Part shown: positions 6,230 through 12,489 of the stretch, one piece after another
Layout of the letters: each line of letters begins with the position of its first letter
Position numbering within the stretch: the stretch's first letter is position 1
DNA from: an uncultured Bacilli bacterium
GTDB lineage: Bacteria > Bacillota_I > Bacilli_A > RF39 > UBA660
NCBI GenBank assembly: GCA_910587775.1
Contig: CAJUNF010000036.1
Span: 1-12,489 of the forward strand
Direction: 5' to 3'
Length of the DNA stretch: 12,489 nucleotides
Position numbers and translations under genes: made by a program
The notes under the pieces: generated by a model
Databases searched by the model: none
What the model was told of the DNA's origin: nothing
Seen by the model: the letters and a program-made list of their open reading frames with translations, nothing else

Positions 6230-6344
6230 TTGAATTTTATTGAATCTGATAAAAAAACAATTAAAGATGCATATAAAATGTTTTTACTAAATCTTAATGC
6301 TTATTTGCAAACAATATGCTGTGAAAGATGAATTAGAATATTAA
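6230..6344 (+). pseudogene. Possible frameshifted gene remnant
   Basis: From a TTG at 6230, one frame reads NFIESDKKTIKDAYKMFLLN and on to NAYLQT, and stops at TGA 6329-6331. The +1-shifted frame then continues with KQYAVKDELEY to TAA at 6342-6344. Both halves have the composition of real low-GC protein and join near 6305-6315, which suggests a short gene, or the end of one, disrupted by an indel. The family is not recognisable. A chance open stretch of 33 codons is also possible. Confidence 0.25.
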
Positions 6345-6415
6345 AGAGTATTTTTTTGTATGTTACAGATTTATTTTTATTAATCTATGAAAAAAATGTA
6401 TTTAAAATGTGTTAT

Positions 6416-6439
6416 GAACTATTAAAATAGTTCTTTTTT
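6416..6439 (+). terminator. Orphan terminator upstream of the ABC operon
   Basis: GAACTAT (6416-6422) pairs perfectly with ATAGTTC (6427-6433) around TAAA, followed by six T. No intact gene lies between it and the tRNA terminator. It either ended a now-decayed gene, serves an unseen small RNA, or insulates the operon from tRNA read-through. Confidence 0.75.
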
Positions 6440-6463
6440 CTTTATCTTCTAAAAATATTATTT

Positions 6464-6483
6464 TATAATATACATGGTATAAA
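6464..6483 (+). promoter_or_regulatory. Candidate promoter region of the ABC export operon
   Basis: Two -10 candidates are visible: TATAAT at 6464-6469 and the extended TGG-TATAAA at 6475-6483. Neither has a convincing -35 box; TTTATC at 6441-6446 is 17 bases before the first. The start codon follows 36-50 bases later, behind AGGGTGA (6507-6513). Confidence 0.45.
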
Positions 6484-6519
6484 AAGTTTGATTTATATGT
6501 ATTGTTAGGGTGAAATAAA

Positions 6520-7458
6520 ATGGAAAAAATAGTTGAATTAAAGAATTTAACCAAAGAATATCACAAATTAAGAGCAATTGATAATTTGTCATTTGAAGTT
6601 AGAAAAGGAGAGATTTTAGGACTTTTAGGACCTAATGGAAGTGGGAAGTCTACAACAATAAATTGTTTGTTATCTCTTCTTCATTTTCAAAAGGGAAGCA
6701 TTCAAATTTTTGGAAAAGAAATGATGCCAGATTCTTATGATATTAAGTCAAAAATAGGAGTTATTTTTCAAGATGTTGCCGTATTTGAAGAACTTACCGT
6801 TTTTGATAATGTAGATTATTTTTGTGGTCTTTATATTTCTTCTAAGAATGAACGAAAAAAATATGTAGAAGAAGCTATTTCGTTTGTAGGGCTTCAAGAT
6901 TTCAAAAAGTTTTATCCGAAACAATTGTCTGGGGGACTTTTGAGACGTTTAAATATTGCATGTGGAATTGCACATAAACCAGAACTTATTTTTTTTGATG
7001 AACCAACTGTTGCAGTAGATCCTCAAAGTAGAAATAACATATTAGAAGGAATTAAAGCCTTACGTGAAAAAGGTGCTAGTATTGTTTATACAACTCATTA
7101 TATGGAAGAAGTAGAAATCCTTTGTGATCGAATTATTATTTTAGATAAGGGTAAGATTTTAGCACAAGGTACTCCAGATGAGTTAAAAGCTCTTGCTAAT
7201 ATTGAAGAAAAGATTACAGTTGAAGTAAATGATTTAGAAAAAGAATTGATAGAAAAAATAGAGCGTTTTAAATACGTATTAGATGTTCGTTATTTGGAAA
7301 ATCGTTTAGTAATTGTTTATAAAAAAGGGCAGAATAATTTAGAGGAATTAATGGATTTCTTTAAGAAGAATCATGTAGTTTATAATAAGATTTTTTCAGA
7401 ACGTCCAACTTTGAATGATGTATTTTTAGAACTTACAGGAAAGGAATTAAGAGACTAA
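6520..7458 (+). CDS. ABC transporter ATP-binding protein, LnrL/YfiL-like
   Basis: This is the nucleotide-binding subunit of a DrrA/CcmA-type exporter and acts at the inner face of the membrane. All ATPase motifs are present: Walker A GPNGSGKST (37-45), Q-loop Q84, signature LSGGL (136-140), Walker B LIFFDE (156-161) and the H-loop histidine H193. The D-loop reads AVDP instead of the usual GLDP. Residues from about 230 to 312 form an extra C-terminal domain common in this subgroup. The next gene overlaps by one base (TAATG), so the two are translationally coupled. The length of 312 aa and the following two permeases of 392 and 381 aa closely match B. subtilis LnrLMN (YfiLMN), which gives linearmycin resistance. 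The substrate here is unknown, and the LnrJK sensor pair is absent. Confidence 0.9.
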   Translation: MEKIVELKNLTKEYHKLRAIDNLSFEVRKGEILGLLGPNGSGKSTTINCLLSLLHFQKGSIQIFGKEMMPDSYDIKSKIGVIFQDVAVFEELTVFDNVDYFCGLYISSKNERKKYVEEAISFVGLQDFKKFYPKQLSGGLLRRLNIACGIAHKPELIFFDEPTVAVDPQSRNNILEGIKALREKGASIVYTTHYMEEVEILCDRIIILDKGKILAQGTPDELKALANIEEKITVEVNDLEKELIEKIERFKYVLDVRYLENRLVIVYKKGQNNLEELMDFFKKNHVVYNKIFSERPTLNDVFLELTGKELRD

Positions 7459-8636
7459 TGTTTTGGCATAATTTTAAATATTCTTGTAAAGTTTTATTTA
7501 GAAATAAAGTATTACTTTTTTGGACTTTTCTTTTTCCAATTTTGCTTGGCACATTTTTTAAAATGGCATTTTCTGATATTGAGAAAAATGAATCTTTGTC
7601 TATTATTAATTTAGCAATTATTCAAAGTGAAGATTTTATTCAAAATGAAGTGATGCATGAATCTTTATTATCTTTAAGTAAAGAGGGAGAAAATCAACTT
7701 TTTGATATTTCTTACGTAAATAATTCTGAAGCTCAGGATTTACTTAGTAAAGAAGAAATATCTGGCTATTTAGATTTTTTTGGAGATGAAGTAAGAATTG
7801 TAGTAAATCGAAGTGGTATTTATGAAACTATTATTCGTTTTGTAATTGATGAAATACAGAGTCAAAAAAAATTAATTGAAACCTTGATTCAAAAGAGAGT
7901 GAATGAAGAAATTGAAAAAGGAAATTATGAGGTAGAAATTGGTAATATTTTAAGAGAGGTGAAAGAAAATGTATTATCACAATCTGTAACACTTGTAAAT
8001 TCTAGTAGTAAAAATATGAGTTATACGATGATTGAGTATTATACTTTAATTGCTATGGCTTGTCTTTATAGCAGTATGATATCAATGTATATTACTAATT
8101 ATAAGCTTGCTAATATGAAGTCTGTTGGAAAAAGAATTGTTGTATCTCCATCTCATAAGATAAGTGGGCTTTTTGGAAGCTTATTTGCTAGTTATTTTGT
8201 TGGAGCTATTGGTCTTGTTCTGTTATTTTTGTATTCTATTTTTGCTTTAAAGGTAGATTATGGAACAACGTTATTTCCTGTTATAATTTTAGCTAGTGTA
8301 GGACTTCTTGCTGGTATTTTATTTGGTGTAAGTGTTTCTGTTCTTGTAAGATCTAGTGAACAGACTAAAACAGGTGTGTTAGTAGCTATTAGTATGTTTG
8401 GAAGTTTTTTATCTGGAATGATGGGTATTACTATGAAATATATGATTGACACAAATGTTCCTATTTTGAATTTAATTAATCCTGTTGCAATGATTACAGA
8501 TGGTTTATATTCTCTTTATTATTATGAATCTTTTAGTCAATTTACATTTAACATTGTGAGTTTACTTTGCTTTTCTGTTTTCATGATTTTATTATCTTTT
8601 CGAGGATTAAGGAGGCAGAAGTATGACAGTCTTTAA
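7458..8636 (+). CDS. ABC-2 type permease, first of a pair (LnrM/YfiM-like)
   Basis: This is the membrane subunit of the exporter encoded with the preceding ATPase. The layout is classic ABC-2: one N-terminal membrane helix (about 18-38), a large predicted extracellular region (about 40-190), then five more helices (about 193-213, 236-263, 271-297, 304-326 and 362-381). The segment NPVAMITDGLYSLYYY (341-356), before the last helix, is typical of such permeases. There is no strong ribosome binding site of its own; the start overlaps the ATPase stop. The end overlaps the next gene by 14 bases. It probably forms a heterodimeric channel with the following permease. Assignment to LnrM rests on size, order and topology. 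Confidence 0.85.
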   Translation: MFWHNFKYSCKVLFRNKVLLFWTFLFPILLGTFFKMAFSDIEKNESLSIINLAIIQSEDFIQNEVMHESLLSLSKEGENQLFDISYVNNSEAQDLLSKEEISGYLDFFGDEVRIVVNRSGIYETIIRFVIDEIQSQKKLIETLIQKRVNEEIEKGNYEVEIGNILREVKENVLSQSVTLVNSSSKNMSYTMIEYYTLIAMACLYSSMISMYITNYKLANMKSVGKRIVVSPSHKISGLFGSLFASYFVGAIGLVLLFLYSIFALKVDYGTTLFPVIILASVGLLAGILFGVSVSVLVRSSEQTKTGVLVAISMFGSFLSGMMGITMKYMIDTNVPILNLINPVAMITDGLYSLYYYESFSQFTFNIVSLLCFSVFMILLSFRGLRRQKYDSL

Positions 8637-9768
8637 AACATTTTGGCTTATTGTAAAACGTTATAGAGCGATGATATTTATCTATACTATTTTATTAATT
8701 TTATTTGGAGTAATTAATACTACAAATAATGATACTAGTTTAGATTTCACTGATAGTAAACCAGATGTGTATCTTGTGATAGAAGATGAAAATATTGGTT
8801 TAACAAAAAATTTGGTAGATTATATATCACGTCAAGCAAATATTATTGATTCTTTAAGTGTTGATGGGTTAGATGATGCTTTGTTTTATCGAGAGGTTAA
8901 TTATATAATTACGATTCCTAAAAACTATCGAAGTGACGTTTTAAATGGTCTTAGTCCATCTTTAGTTATTAAGTCTACTGGGGATTATCAAGCAAGTCTT
9001 GCAGAAATGATTTTAAAGCGATATTTAAAAACACAAGAAGTTTTAATATCTAGTTTCCGTAATGAAGAGGAATTAATTCAAAAAATTAACGAAAGTTTAG
9101 AACATAAAACAGAGGTTTTGGTAACTTCAAAGTTAGATTCAGCTACTTTAAATCAAGTAACTCAATATTTTAATTTTGCTAGTTTTAGTATTATGGCTAT
9201 TATTATATTTATTGTTAGTATAGTATTATCTAGTTTTCATGATTTTAAAGTATCGCAAAGAATTTATGTAAGTAAAATGAAACGAAACACTCATAATCGT
9301 TATATTTTAATGGCTAGTTTTCTTTATTCTTTAATTGTATTTGTATTATTTAGCATTTTAGGATTAATATTATTTCCAAATGTTTTATTATCTTTTCGGG
9401 GTATTCTATATTTTCTTAATGCATTTATGTTTACTTTTGTTTCTTTATCTCTTTCTTTACTTATTTCAAAATTAGTTACTAATAAAGAAGCGGTAAGTGG
9501 AATAGTGAATGTTGTGGCACTTGGATCTGCTTTTTTGTGTGGAGCTTTTGTACCCATTGAGTATCTTCCTAAATCTGTACTTAGAATTGCTCATGTATTG
9601 CCAAGTTATTGGTATATTAAAGGCAATGAATTTTTAAAATTGACAGAAGCTTTTAATAAAGACAGTTTCTTAATTTTGTTAGAAAACTTTTTAGTACTAC
9701 TTTTATTTGGTGTATTCTTTTTGTTTTTTAATCATCAAGTTACACGTTTAAAAGAAAAGAAAAATTAG
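8623..9768 (+). CDS. ABC-2 type permease, second of a pair (LnrN/YfiN-like)
   Basis: This is the partner permease, 381 aa, with the same layout. There is one N-terminal helix (about 14-31), an external domain (about 32-182), then helices at about 185-204, 226-250, 258-283, 291-312 and 348-369. The motif FLCGAFVPIEYLP (304-316), followed by HVLPSYWYIKGNE, is characteristic of ABC-2 drug and peptide exporters. A strong AAGGAGG (8609-8615) lies inside the upstream gene, so this subunit may be made in at least equal amount. It ends 14 bases before the second ATPase gene. Arg259 is encoded by CGG, the codon read by the nearby tRNA-Arg(CCG). Confidence 0.85.
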   Translation: MTVFKTFWLIVKRYRAMIFIYTILLILFGVINTTNNDTSLDFTDSKPDVYLVIEDENIGLTKNLVDYISRQANIIDSLSVDGLDDALFYREVNYIITIPKNYRSDVLNGLSPSLVIKSTGDYQASLAEMILKRYLKTQEVLISSFRNEEELIQKINESLEHKTEVLVTSKLDSATLNQVTQYFNFASFSIMAIIIFIVSIVLSSFHDFKVSQRIYVSKMKRNTHNRYILMASFLYSLIVFVLFSILGLILFPNVLLSFRGILYFLNAFMFTFVSLSLSLLISKLVTNKEAVSGIVNVVALGSAFLCGAFVPIEYLPKSVLRIAHVLPSYWYIKGNEFLKLTEAFNKDSFLILLENFLVLLLFGVFFLFFNHQVTRLKEKKN

Positions 9769-9782
9769 AAAGCGAGATTGTT

Positions 9783-10541
9783 ATGATCACAGTAAATAAT
9801 TTAAAAAAGAAATTTATAAAACAAAAGAATAAAAAAGAGAAAGAAGAGTTTTATGCTGTAGATAACATAAGTTTTACTGCTAATTGTGGTGAAATTGTTG
9901 GAATATTAGGACCAAATGGTGCAGGAAAAACGACATTACTTCGAATGATAGCAGGAATTCTGATTCCCAGTGAAGGAGAAATATATTATGATGAAAAAGA
10001 TTACATGCATCATGAAATTGATATAAAGAAGAATTTAGCATATTTATCTGGTAATACCAAAATATATCAAAGTATTTCTTCTTATGAGTTATTAAGTATG
10101 TGTTGTGAGTTTTATCATGTACCTCCTAGAATAGCAAAAGAAAGAATTTTAAAGATTTCTAAAACATTAGAAATGGATGCTTTTTTGTATAACCGAATTG
10201 AAAGATTATCAACTGGTCAAACGCAGCGAGTAAATATTGCTCGATGTTTAGTTCATGATCCGCAGTATTATATTTTAGATGAATCTACTAGTGGTTTAGA
10301 TATTATATCTTCACAAATTATTTTAGATTTTATAAAAAATGAGAGAGATCATGGAAAGTGTATTTTGTATTCTACTCATTATATGGAAGAAGCAGAAAAT
10401 ATTTGTGATCGTGTCATTATGATGAATCATGGACAAATTATTGCTACAGGAACGCCACTTGAGATAAAAAAACAAACTAAAACTACTAATCTTCGTGATG
10501 CCTTTTTTGTTTTAATAGGAGGAAGAAGTTATGAAAAGTAA
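9783..10541 (+). CDS. natA: ABC transporter ATP-binding protein, NatA-like
   Basis: This is the ATPase subunit of a second exporter, paired with the following NatB-like permease. At 252 aa it is close to B. subtilis NatA, which works with NatB in sodium export. Motifs are Walker A GPNGAGKTT (43-51), signature LSTGQ (142-146), Walker B YYILDE (162-167) and H-loop H199. Two departures are visible. The Q-loop glutamine position reads SGN (G90 aligns with Q84 of the first ATPase), and Walker B continues DEST instead of DEPT. NatA-type proteins as I recall them also lack a standard Q-loop, so this supports the family and need not mean inactivity. A lysine-rich insertion (13-21) follows strand one. 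The ribosome binding site is weak, and the gene overlaps natB by 11 bases. Confidence 0.82.
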   Translation: MITVNNLKKKFIKQKNKKEKEEFYAVDNISFTANCGEIVGILGPNGAGKTTLLRMIAGILIPSEGEIYYDEKDYMHHEIDIKKNLAYLSGNTKIYQSISSYELLSMCCEFYHVPPRIAKERILKISKTLEMDAFLYNRIERLSTGQTQRVNIARCLVHDPQYYILDESTSGLDIISSQIILDFIKNERDHGKCILYSTHYMEEAENICDRVIMMNHGQIIATGTPLEIKKQTKTTNLRDAFFVLIGGRSYEK

Positions 10542-11679
10542 TTTAAAATATATTTTAAAAAAGGAATTAAGGGAAGTTTTTCGTGATAAGAAGTCTCTTA
10601 TGATGATGCTTATTGTTCCTATTATGATTCCTCTTGTAATTCTTGGAATGTCTTCTTTGTTTAATACACAAATGAATTTAGATATTTCAACGTATAATCG
10701 TGTTGGTTTTTCTTATTCTTTTGATTTAGTGGAAGAAGAAATTGCACGTAATTTAAATATTGATTATCAGTTTGATTCACCAGAAAATTTACAAAATCAG
10801 TTAGAGAATGGCAGCATTTTGTTGTATGTATTAAAAGATGGAAATCATTATACTTTAAAATATAATGCTAATAATGGAAATAGTTCTCTTGCGTTAGGAT
10901 TAGTAAAAACATTTTATGAGCAATATAAAAGAGTATTGCAAGAACAACAATTAGATCTTTTGAATGTAGATAAATCTGTCTTGGATATGGTTATTGTTAC
11001 AGAAGAGCAAGTATTAGAAAATACATTTGCTTCTACTTATATAGTTGGATATGCCTTTTTATTTATTTTGATGGCAATTACTATATCTGCAACTTATCCT
11101 GCCACGGATACTACTGCTGGAGAAAAAGAACGAGGTACTTTAGAAACATTACTTACTTTTCCTATTCGAAGTAGAGATATTATATTAGGAAAGCTATTTA
11201 GTGTGACATTATCATCTATTGTAACAGGAATCGTAAGTTTAATTCTTGCCATTATATCTTTTCAATTTGCTAATTGTAGTTTTGAAATATATGAAAGTAC
11301 ACCAATTGTTATAACACTTCCTCAAATTTTTGTTTCTGTTTTGGTTATTATTATTTTTTCTATTTTTATGAGTGGACTTTGTATTGCAATTGCTAGTCAA
11401 TCTAAGACATTTAAAGAAGCACAAAGTGCTTTAACTCCTCTTACTTTTGTCTCTTTTTTTCCAGGAATGATTGCTTTCATGATAGAAGTAGAGAATAATT
11501 TTTGGTATAGTATGATCCCATTTTTAAATTTTTCTATGATTTTAAATGATTTAAGTGTAGGAATTATTTCAATTAGTTGTTTAGTGACTATGGTAATTTC
11601 ATCTCTTTTATGTATTAGTGTAGTAATTTGGTATATTATTTTTCAGTATAAAACAGAAAAAGTTTTATTTTCTATTTAG
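10531..11679 (+). CDS. natB: ABC transporter permease, NatB-like
   Basis: This is the membrane subunit of the NatAB-type exporter; B. subtilis NatAB pumps sodium out of the cell. The protein is 382 aa, close to that of Bacillus. It has one N-terminal helix (about 22-44), a long external domain (about 46-167) and then about five helices. The cytoplasmic coupling segment AGEKERGTLETLL (196-208) is the family hallmark. AGGAGG at 10517-10522 lies inside natA. The first 10 residues are basic, as expected for an inside-facing N-terminus. It is the last gene of the operon and is followed at once by a terminator. Substrate assignment to sodium is by family only; relatives include permeases for antibiotics and peptides. 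Confidence 0.82.
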   Translation: MKSNLKYILKKELREVFRDKKSLMMMLIVPIMIPLVILGMSSLFNTQMNLDISTYNRVGFSYSFDLVEEEIARNLNIDYQFDSPENLQNQLENGSILLYVLKDGNHYTLKYNANNGNSSLALGLVKTFYEQYKRVLQEQQLDLLNVDKSVLDMVIVTEEQVLENTFASTYIVGYAFLFILMAITISATYPATDTTAGEKERGTLETLLTFPIRSRDIILGKLFSVTLSSIVTGIVSLILAIISFQFANCSFEIYESTPIVITLPQIFVSVLVIIIFSIFMSGLCIAIASQSKTFKEAQSALTPLTFVSFFPGMIAFMIEVENNFWYSMIPFLNFSMILNDLSVGIISISCLVTMVISSLLCISVVIWYIIFQYKTEKVLFSI

Positions 11680-11699
11680 CACATTCTTGTGCTTTTTTT
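11678..11699 (+). terminator. Terminator of the ABC export operon
   Basis: AGCACA (11678-11683) pairs with TGTGCT (11688-11693) around a four-base loop, followed by six T. The stem starts inside the natB TAG stop (11677-11679). Confidence 0.8.
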
Positions 11700-11708
11700 A
11701 TTTTGGTA

Positions 11709-11717
11709 TGTTACAAT
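11709..11717 (+). promoter_or_regulatory. Extended -10 promoter of the HD-domain gene
   Basis: TGT-TACAAT (11709-11717) is an extended -10 box 22 bases before the start codon. The best -35 candidate is TTGTGC (11687-11692), 19 bases upstream within the preceding terminator hairpin; this is weak. Confidence 0.45.
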
Positions 11718-11739
11718 GATTTTGAAAGAAGGGTAAAAT

Positions 11740-12429
11740 ATGTTAGAACGTGTTAGAAAGCAAGTGGAAGTACTACTTCAGGAAGATCATTCTGGTCATG
11801 GAATGGAGCATGTAACTAGAGTTTTAGATTTAGCTTTAAAGTTTGCTGAAGTTGAAAATGCAGATAAAGATCTTGTTTCTTTAATTGTGTTATTACATGA
11901 TGTCGATGACTATAAATTATTTGGTGAAGAAAGTCAAAAAAATTTTACTAATGCTAAAAATATTATGAATAGTGTAGGGGTAAGCATACAAGATCAAGAA
12001 AAAGTATGTGAGGCTTTAAGTACTATCGGATATAGTAAACGTTTAAAAGGTTTAGTTCCTAAAACAATCGAAGCAAAAGTAGTTGCTGATGCAGATATGT
12101 GTGATGGAATAGGAGCAGTTGGAATTTTAAGAGGATTTCAATTTGGAATGAGTATTGATCGCCCATTTTTTGTTTCTGATGTTTTTCCTGTTGATTTTAT
12201 GAGTTATGATTATCATAAACAAAAAACGGTAAGTACTGTAAATTTTATGATTGAATCGTTATTAACTTACAAAGATTTAATGCTTACAAGTATGGGACAA
12301 AAAGAAGCACAAAAAAGACATGATATTATGGTTCAATTTTTATATCATTTTTTTGAAGAAGAAAATGAACAAGCGTGGATTACTTATTTAGATAAATATT
12401 TAGAAAAGAAAAAAGAAAATCAAGATTGA
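11740..12429 (+). CDS. HD-domain phosphohydrolase, YpgQ/YedJ-like
   Basis: This is a cytoplasmic metal-dependent phosphohydrolase of the HD superfamily. The motifs follow the YpgQ/YedJ pattern: SGHGMEHVTRV (18-28, with H24), LLHDVDDYK (51-59, with H53 and D54) and VADADMCDGIGAVGI (115-129, carrying the last metal-binding aspartate). B. subtilis YpgQ has been reported to hydrolyse nucleoside triphosphates, so a nucleotide or related phosphoester substrate is likely but not shown. At 229 aa it is somewhat longer than YpgQ, with a charged lysine- and glutamate-rich C-terminus. AGAAGGG at 11727-11733 sets the start. It is a single-gene unit between its own promoter and a strong terminator. It ends in TGA, showing the standard genetic code is used. 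Confidence 0.88.
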   Translation: MLERVRKQVEVLLQEDHSGHGMEHVTRVLDLALKFAEVENADKDLVSLIVLLHDVDDYKLFGEESQKNFTNAKNIMNSVGVSIQDQEKVCEALSTIGYSKRLKGLVPKTIEAKVVADADMCDGIGAVGILRGFQFGMSIDRPFFVSDVFPVDFMSYDYHKQKTVSTVNFMIESLLTYKDLMLTSMGQKEAQKRHDIMVQFLYHFFEEENEQAWITYLDKYLEKKKENQD

Positions 12430-12447
12430 TTTTCACAGAGTGTAGAC

Positions 12448-12475
12448 AAACCCATAGATTTTTTCTATGGGTTTT
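12448..12475 (+). terminator. Terminator of the HD-domain gene
   Basis: CCCATAGA (12451-12458) pairs perfectly with TCTATGGG (12464-12471) around five T, extended by AAA/TTT to an 11-bp stem, followed by TTTTC. It is among the strongest in the window. Confidence 0.85.
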
Positions 12476-12489
12476 CTATTAATTAAATT

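Larger units (their letters stand above)
6113..6519. other. Gene-poor interval between tRNA-Arg and the ABC operon
   Basis: No intact gene is seen in about 400 bases. It contains three things. A possible hairpin at 6183-6205 (GTACATTG with CAATATAC, one mismatch) has no T run. A coding-like stretch at 6230-6344 is broken by a frameshift. An orphan terminator at 6416-6439 comes before the operon promoter. This looks like decayed DNA next to a tRNA gene. A small RNA ending at the orphan terminator is also possible, but I see no clear promoter for one. Confidence 0.5.

Noticed and set aside
6076..6519. tRNA attachment site with a genomic island downstream
   Set aside because: No integrase and no second copy of the tRNA 3' end was found in the window, and the following operon has the same codon style as the core genes.
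6440..6519. Precursor peptide gene for the ABC exporters
   Set aside because: The 80 bases before the operon hold a promoter and ribosome binding site but no start codon with a usable frame.
8258..11424. Minus-strand open frames inside the ABC permease genes
   Set aside because: They are antisense to coupled, well-supported permease genes; AT-rich membrane-protein genes often leave such frames open.
12427..12489. Possible use of TGA as tryptophan (code 4)
   Set aside because: Reading through the TGA at 12427 would run the HD protein through a strong terminator, and tryptophan is encoded by TGG elsewhere. TGA is a normal stop here.
1..12489. CRISPR array, insertion sequence or rRNA
   Set aside because: No regularly spaced repeats, transposase frames, terminal inverted repeats or rRNA-like stretches were seen on either strand.

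Overview
The window reads as chromosomal DNA of a low-GC, endospore-forming Bacillota, probably a Bacilli-type lineage related to Erysipelotrichia or RF39-like gut groups. The placement is inferred from four things: strong AT bias, a full-length SpoIVA, AGGAGG-type ribosome binding sites, and very short gaps between genes. The genetic code is standard: TGA ends the last gene and no long gene has an internal TGA.

Layout. (1) 1-846: a divergent pair of XRE-type regulators. One is a 144-aa protein with two HTH domains (minus strand), the other a 70-aa single-HTH protein (plus strand). Repeats that look like operators lie between them, and terminators flank both. (2) 851-2812: spoIVA, with a candidate sporulation (SigE-like) promoter, then a gene for the HU nucleoid protein. 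This order is also found in Bacillus subtilis. (3) 2833-4769: cdsA and rseP, a phospholipid and membrane-proteolysis pair; the dxr gene that usually lies between them is missing. (4) 4759-5978: an unrecognised 387-aa cytoplasmic protein made largely of repeated HTH-like modules. (5) 5982-6112: tRNA-Arg(CCG) with a very close promoter and a terminator. (6) 6113-6519: mostly gene-free DNA with what looks like a frameshifted gene remnant, an orphan terminator and the next promoter. (7) 6520-11699: a tightly coupled five-gene ABC export operon. It combines an ATPase-permease-permease unit resembling LnrLMN (YfiLMN) with an ATPase-permease unit resembling NatAB. (8) 11712-12475: an HD-domain phosphohydrolase of the YpgQ/YedJ type and its terminator.

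How the genes work together. SpoIVA builds the base layer of the spore coat. HU compacts DNA. CdsA supplies CDP-diacylglycerol for phospholipid synthesis. RseP cleaves membrane proteins such as anti-sigma factors. The ABC operon probably protects the envelope by exporting a drug, peptide or ion. No CRISPR array, insertion sequence, rRNA or recognisable riboswitch was seen. The points most worth a second look are the modular HTH-repeat protein, the fused five-gene exporter operon, the operator-like repeats between the two regulators, and the habit of building terminators out of stop codons and promoters out of terminators.
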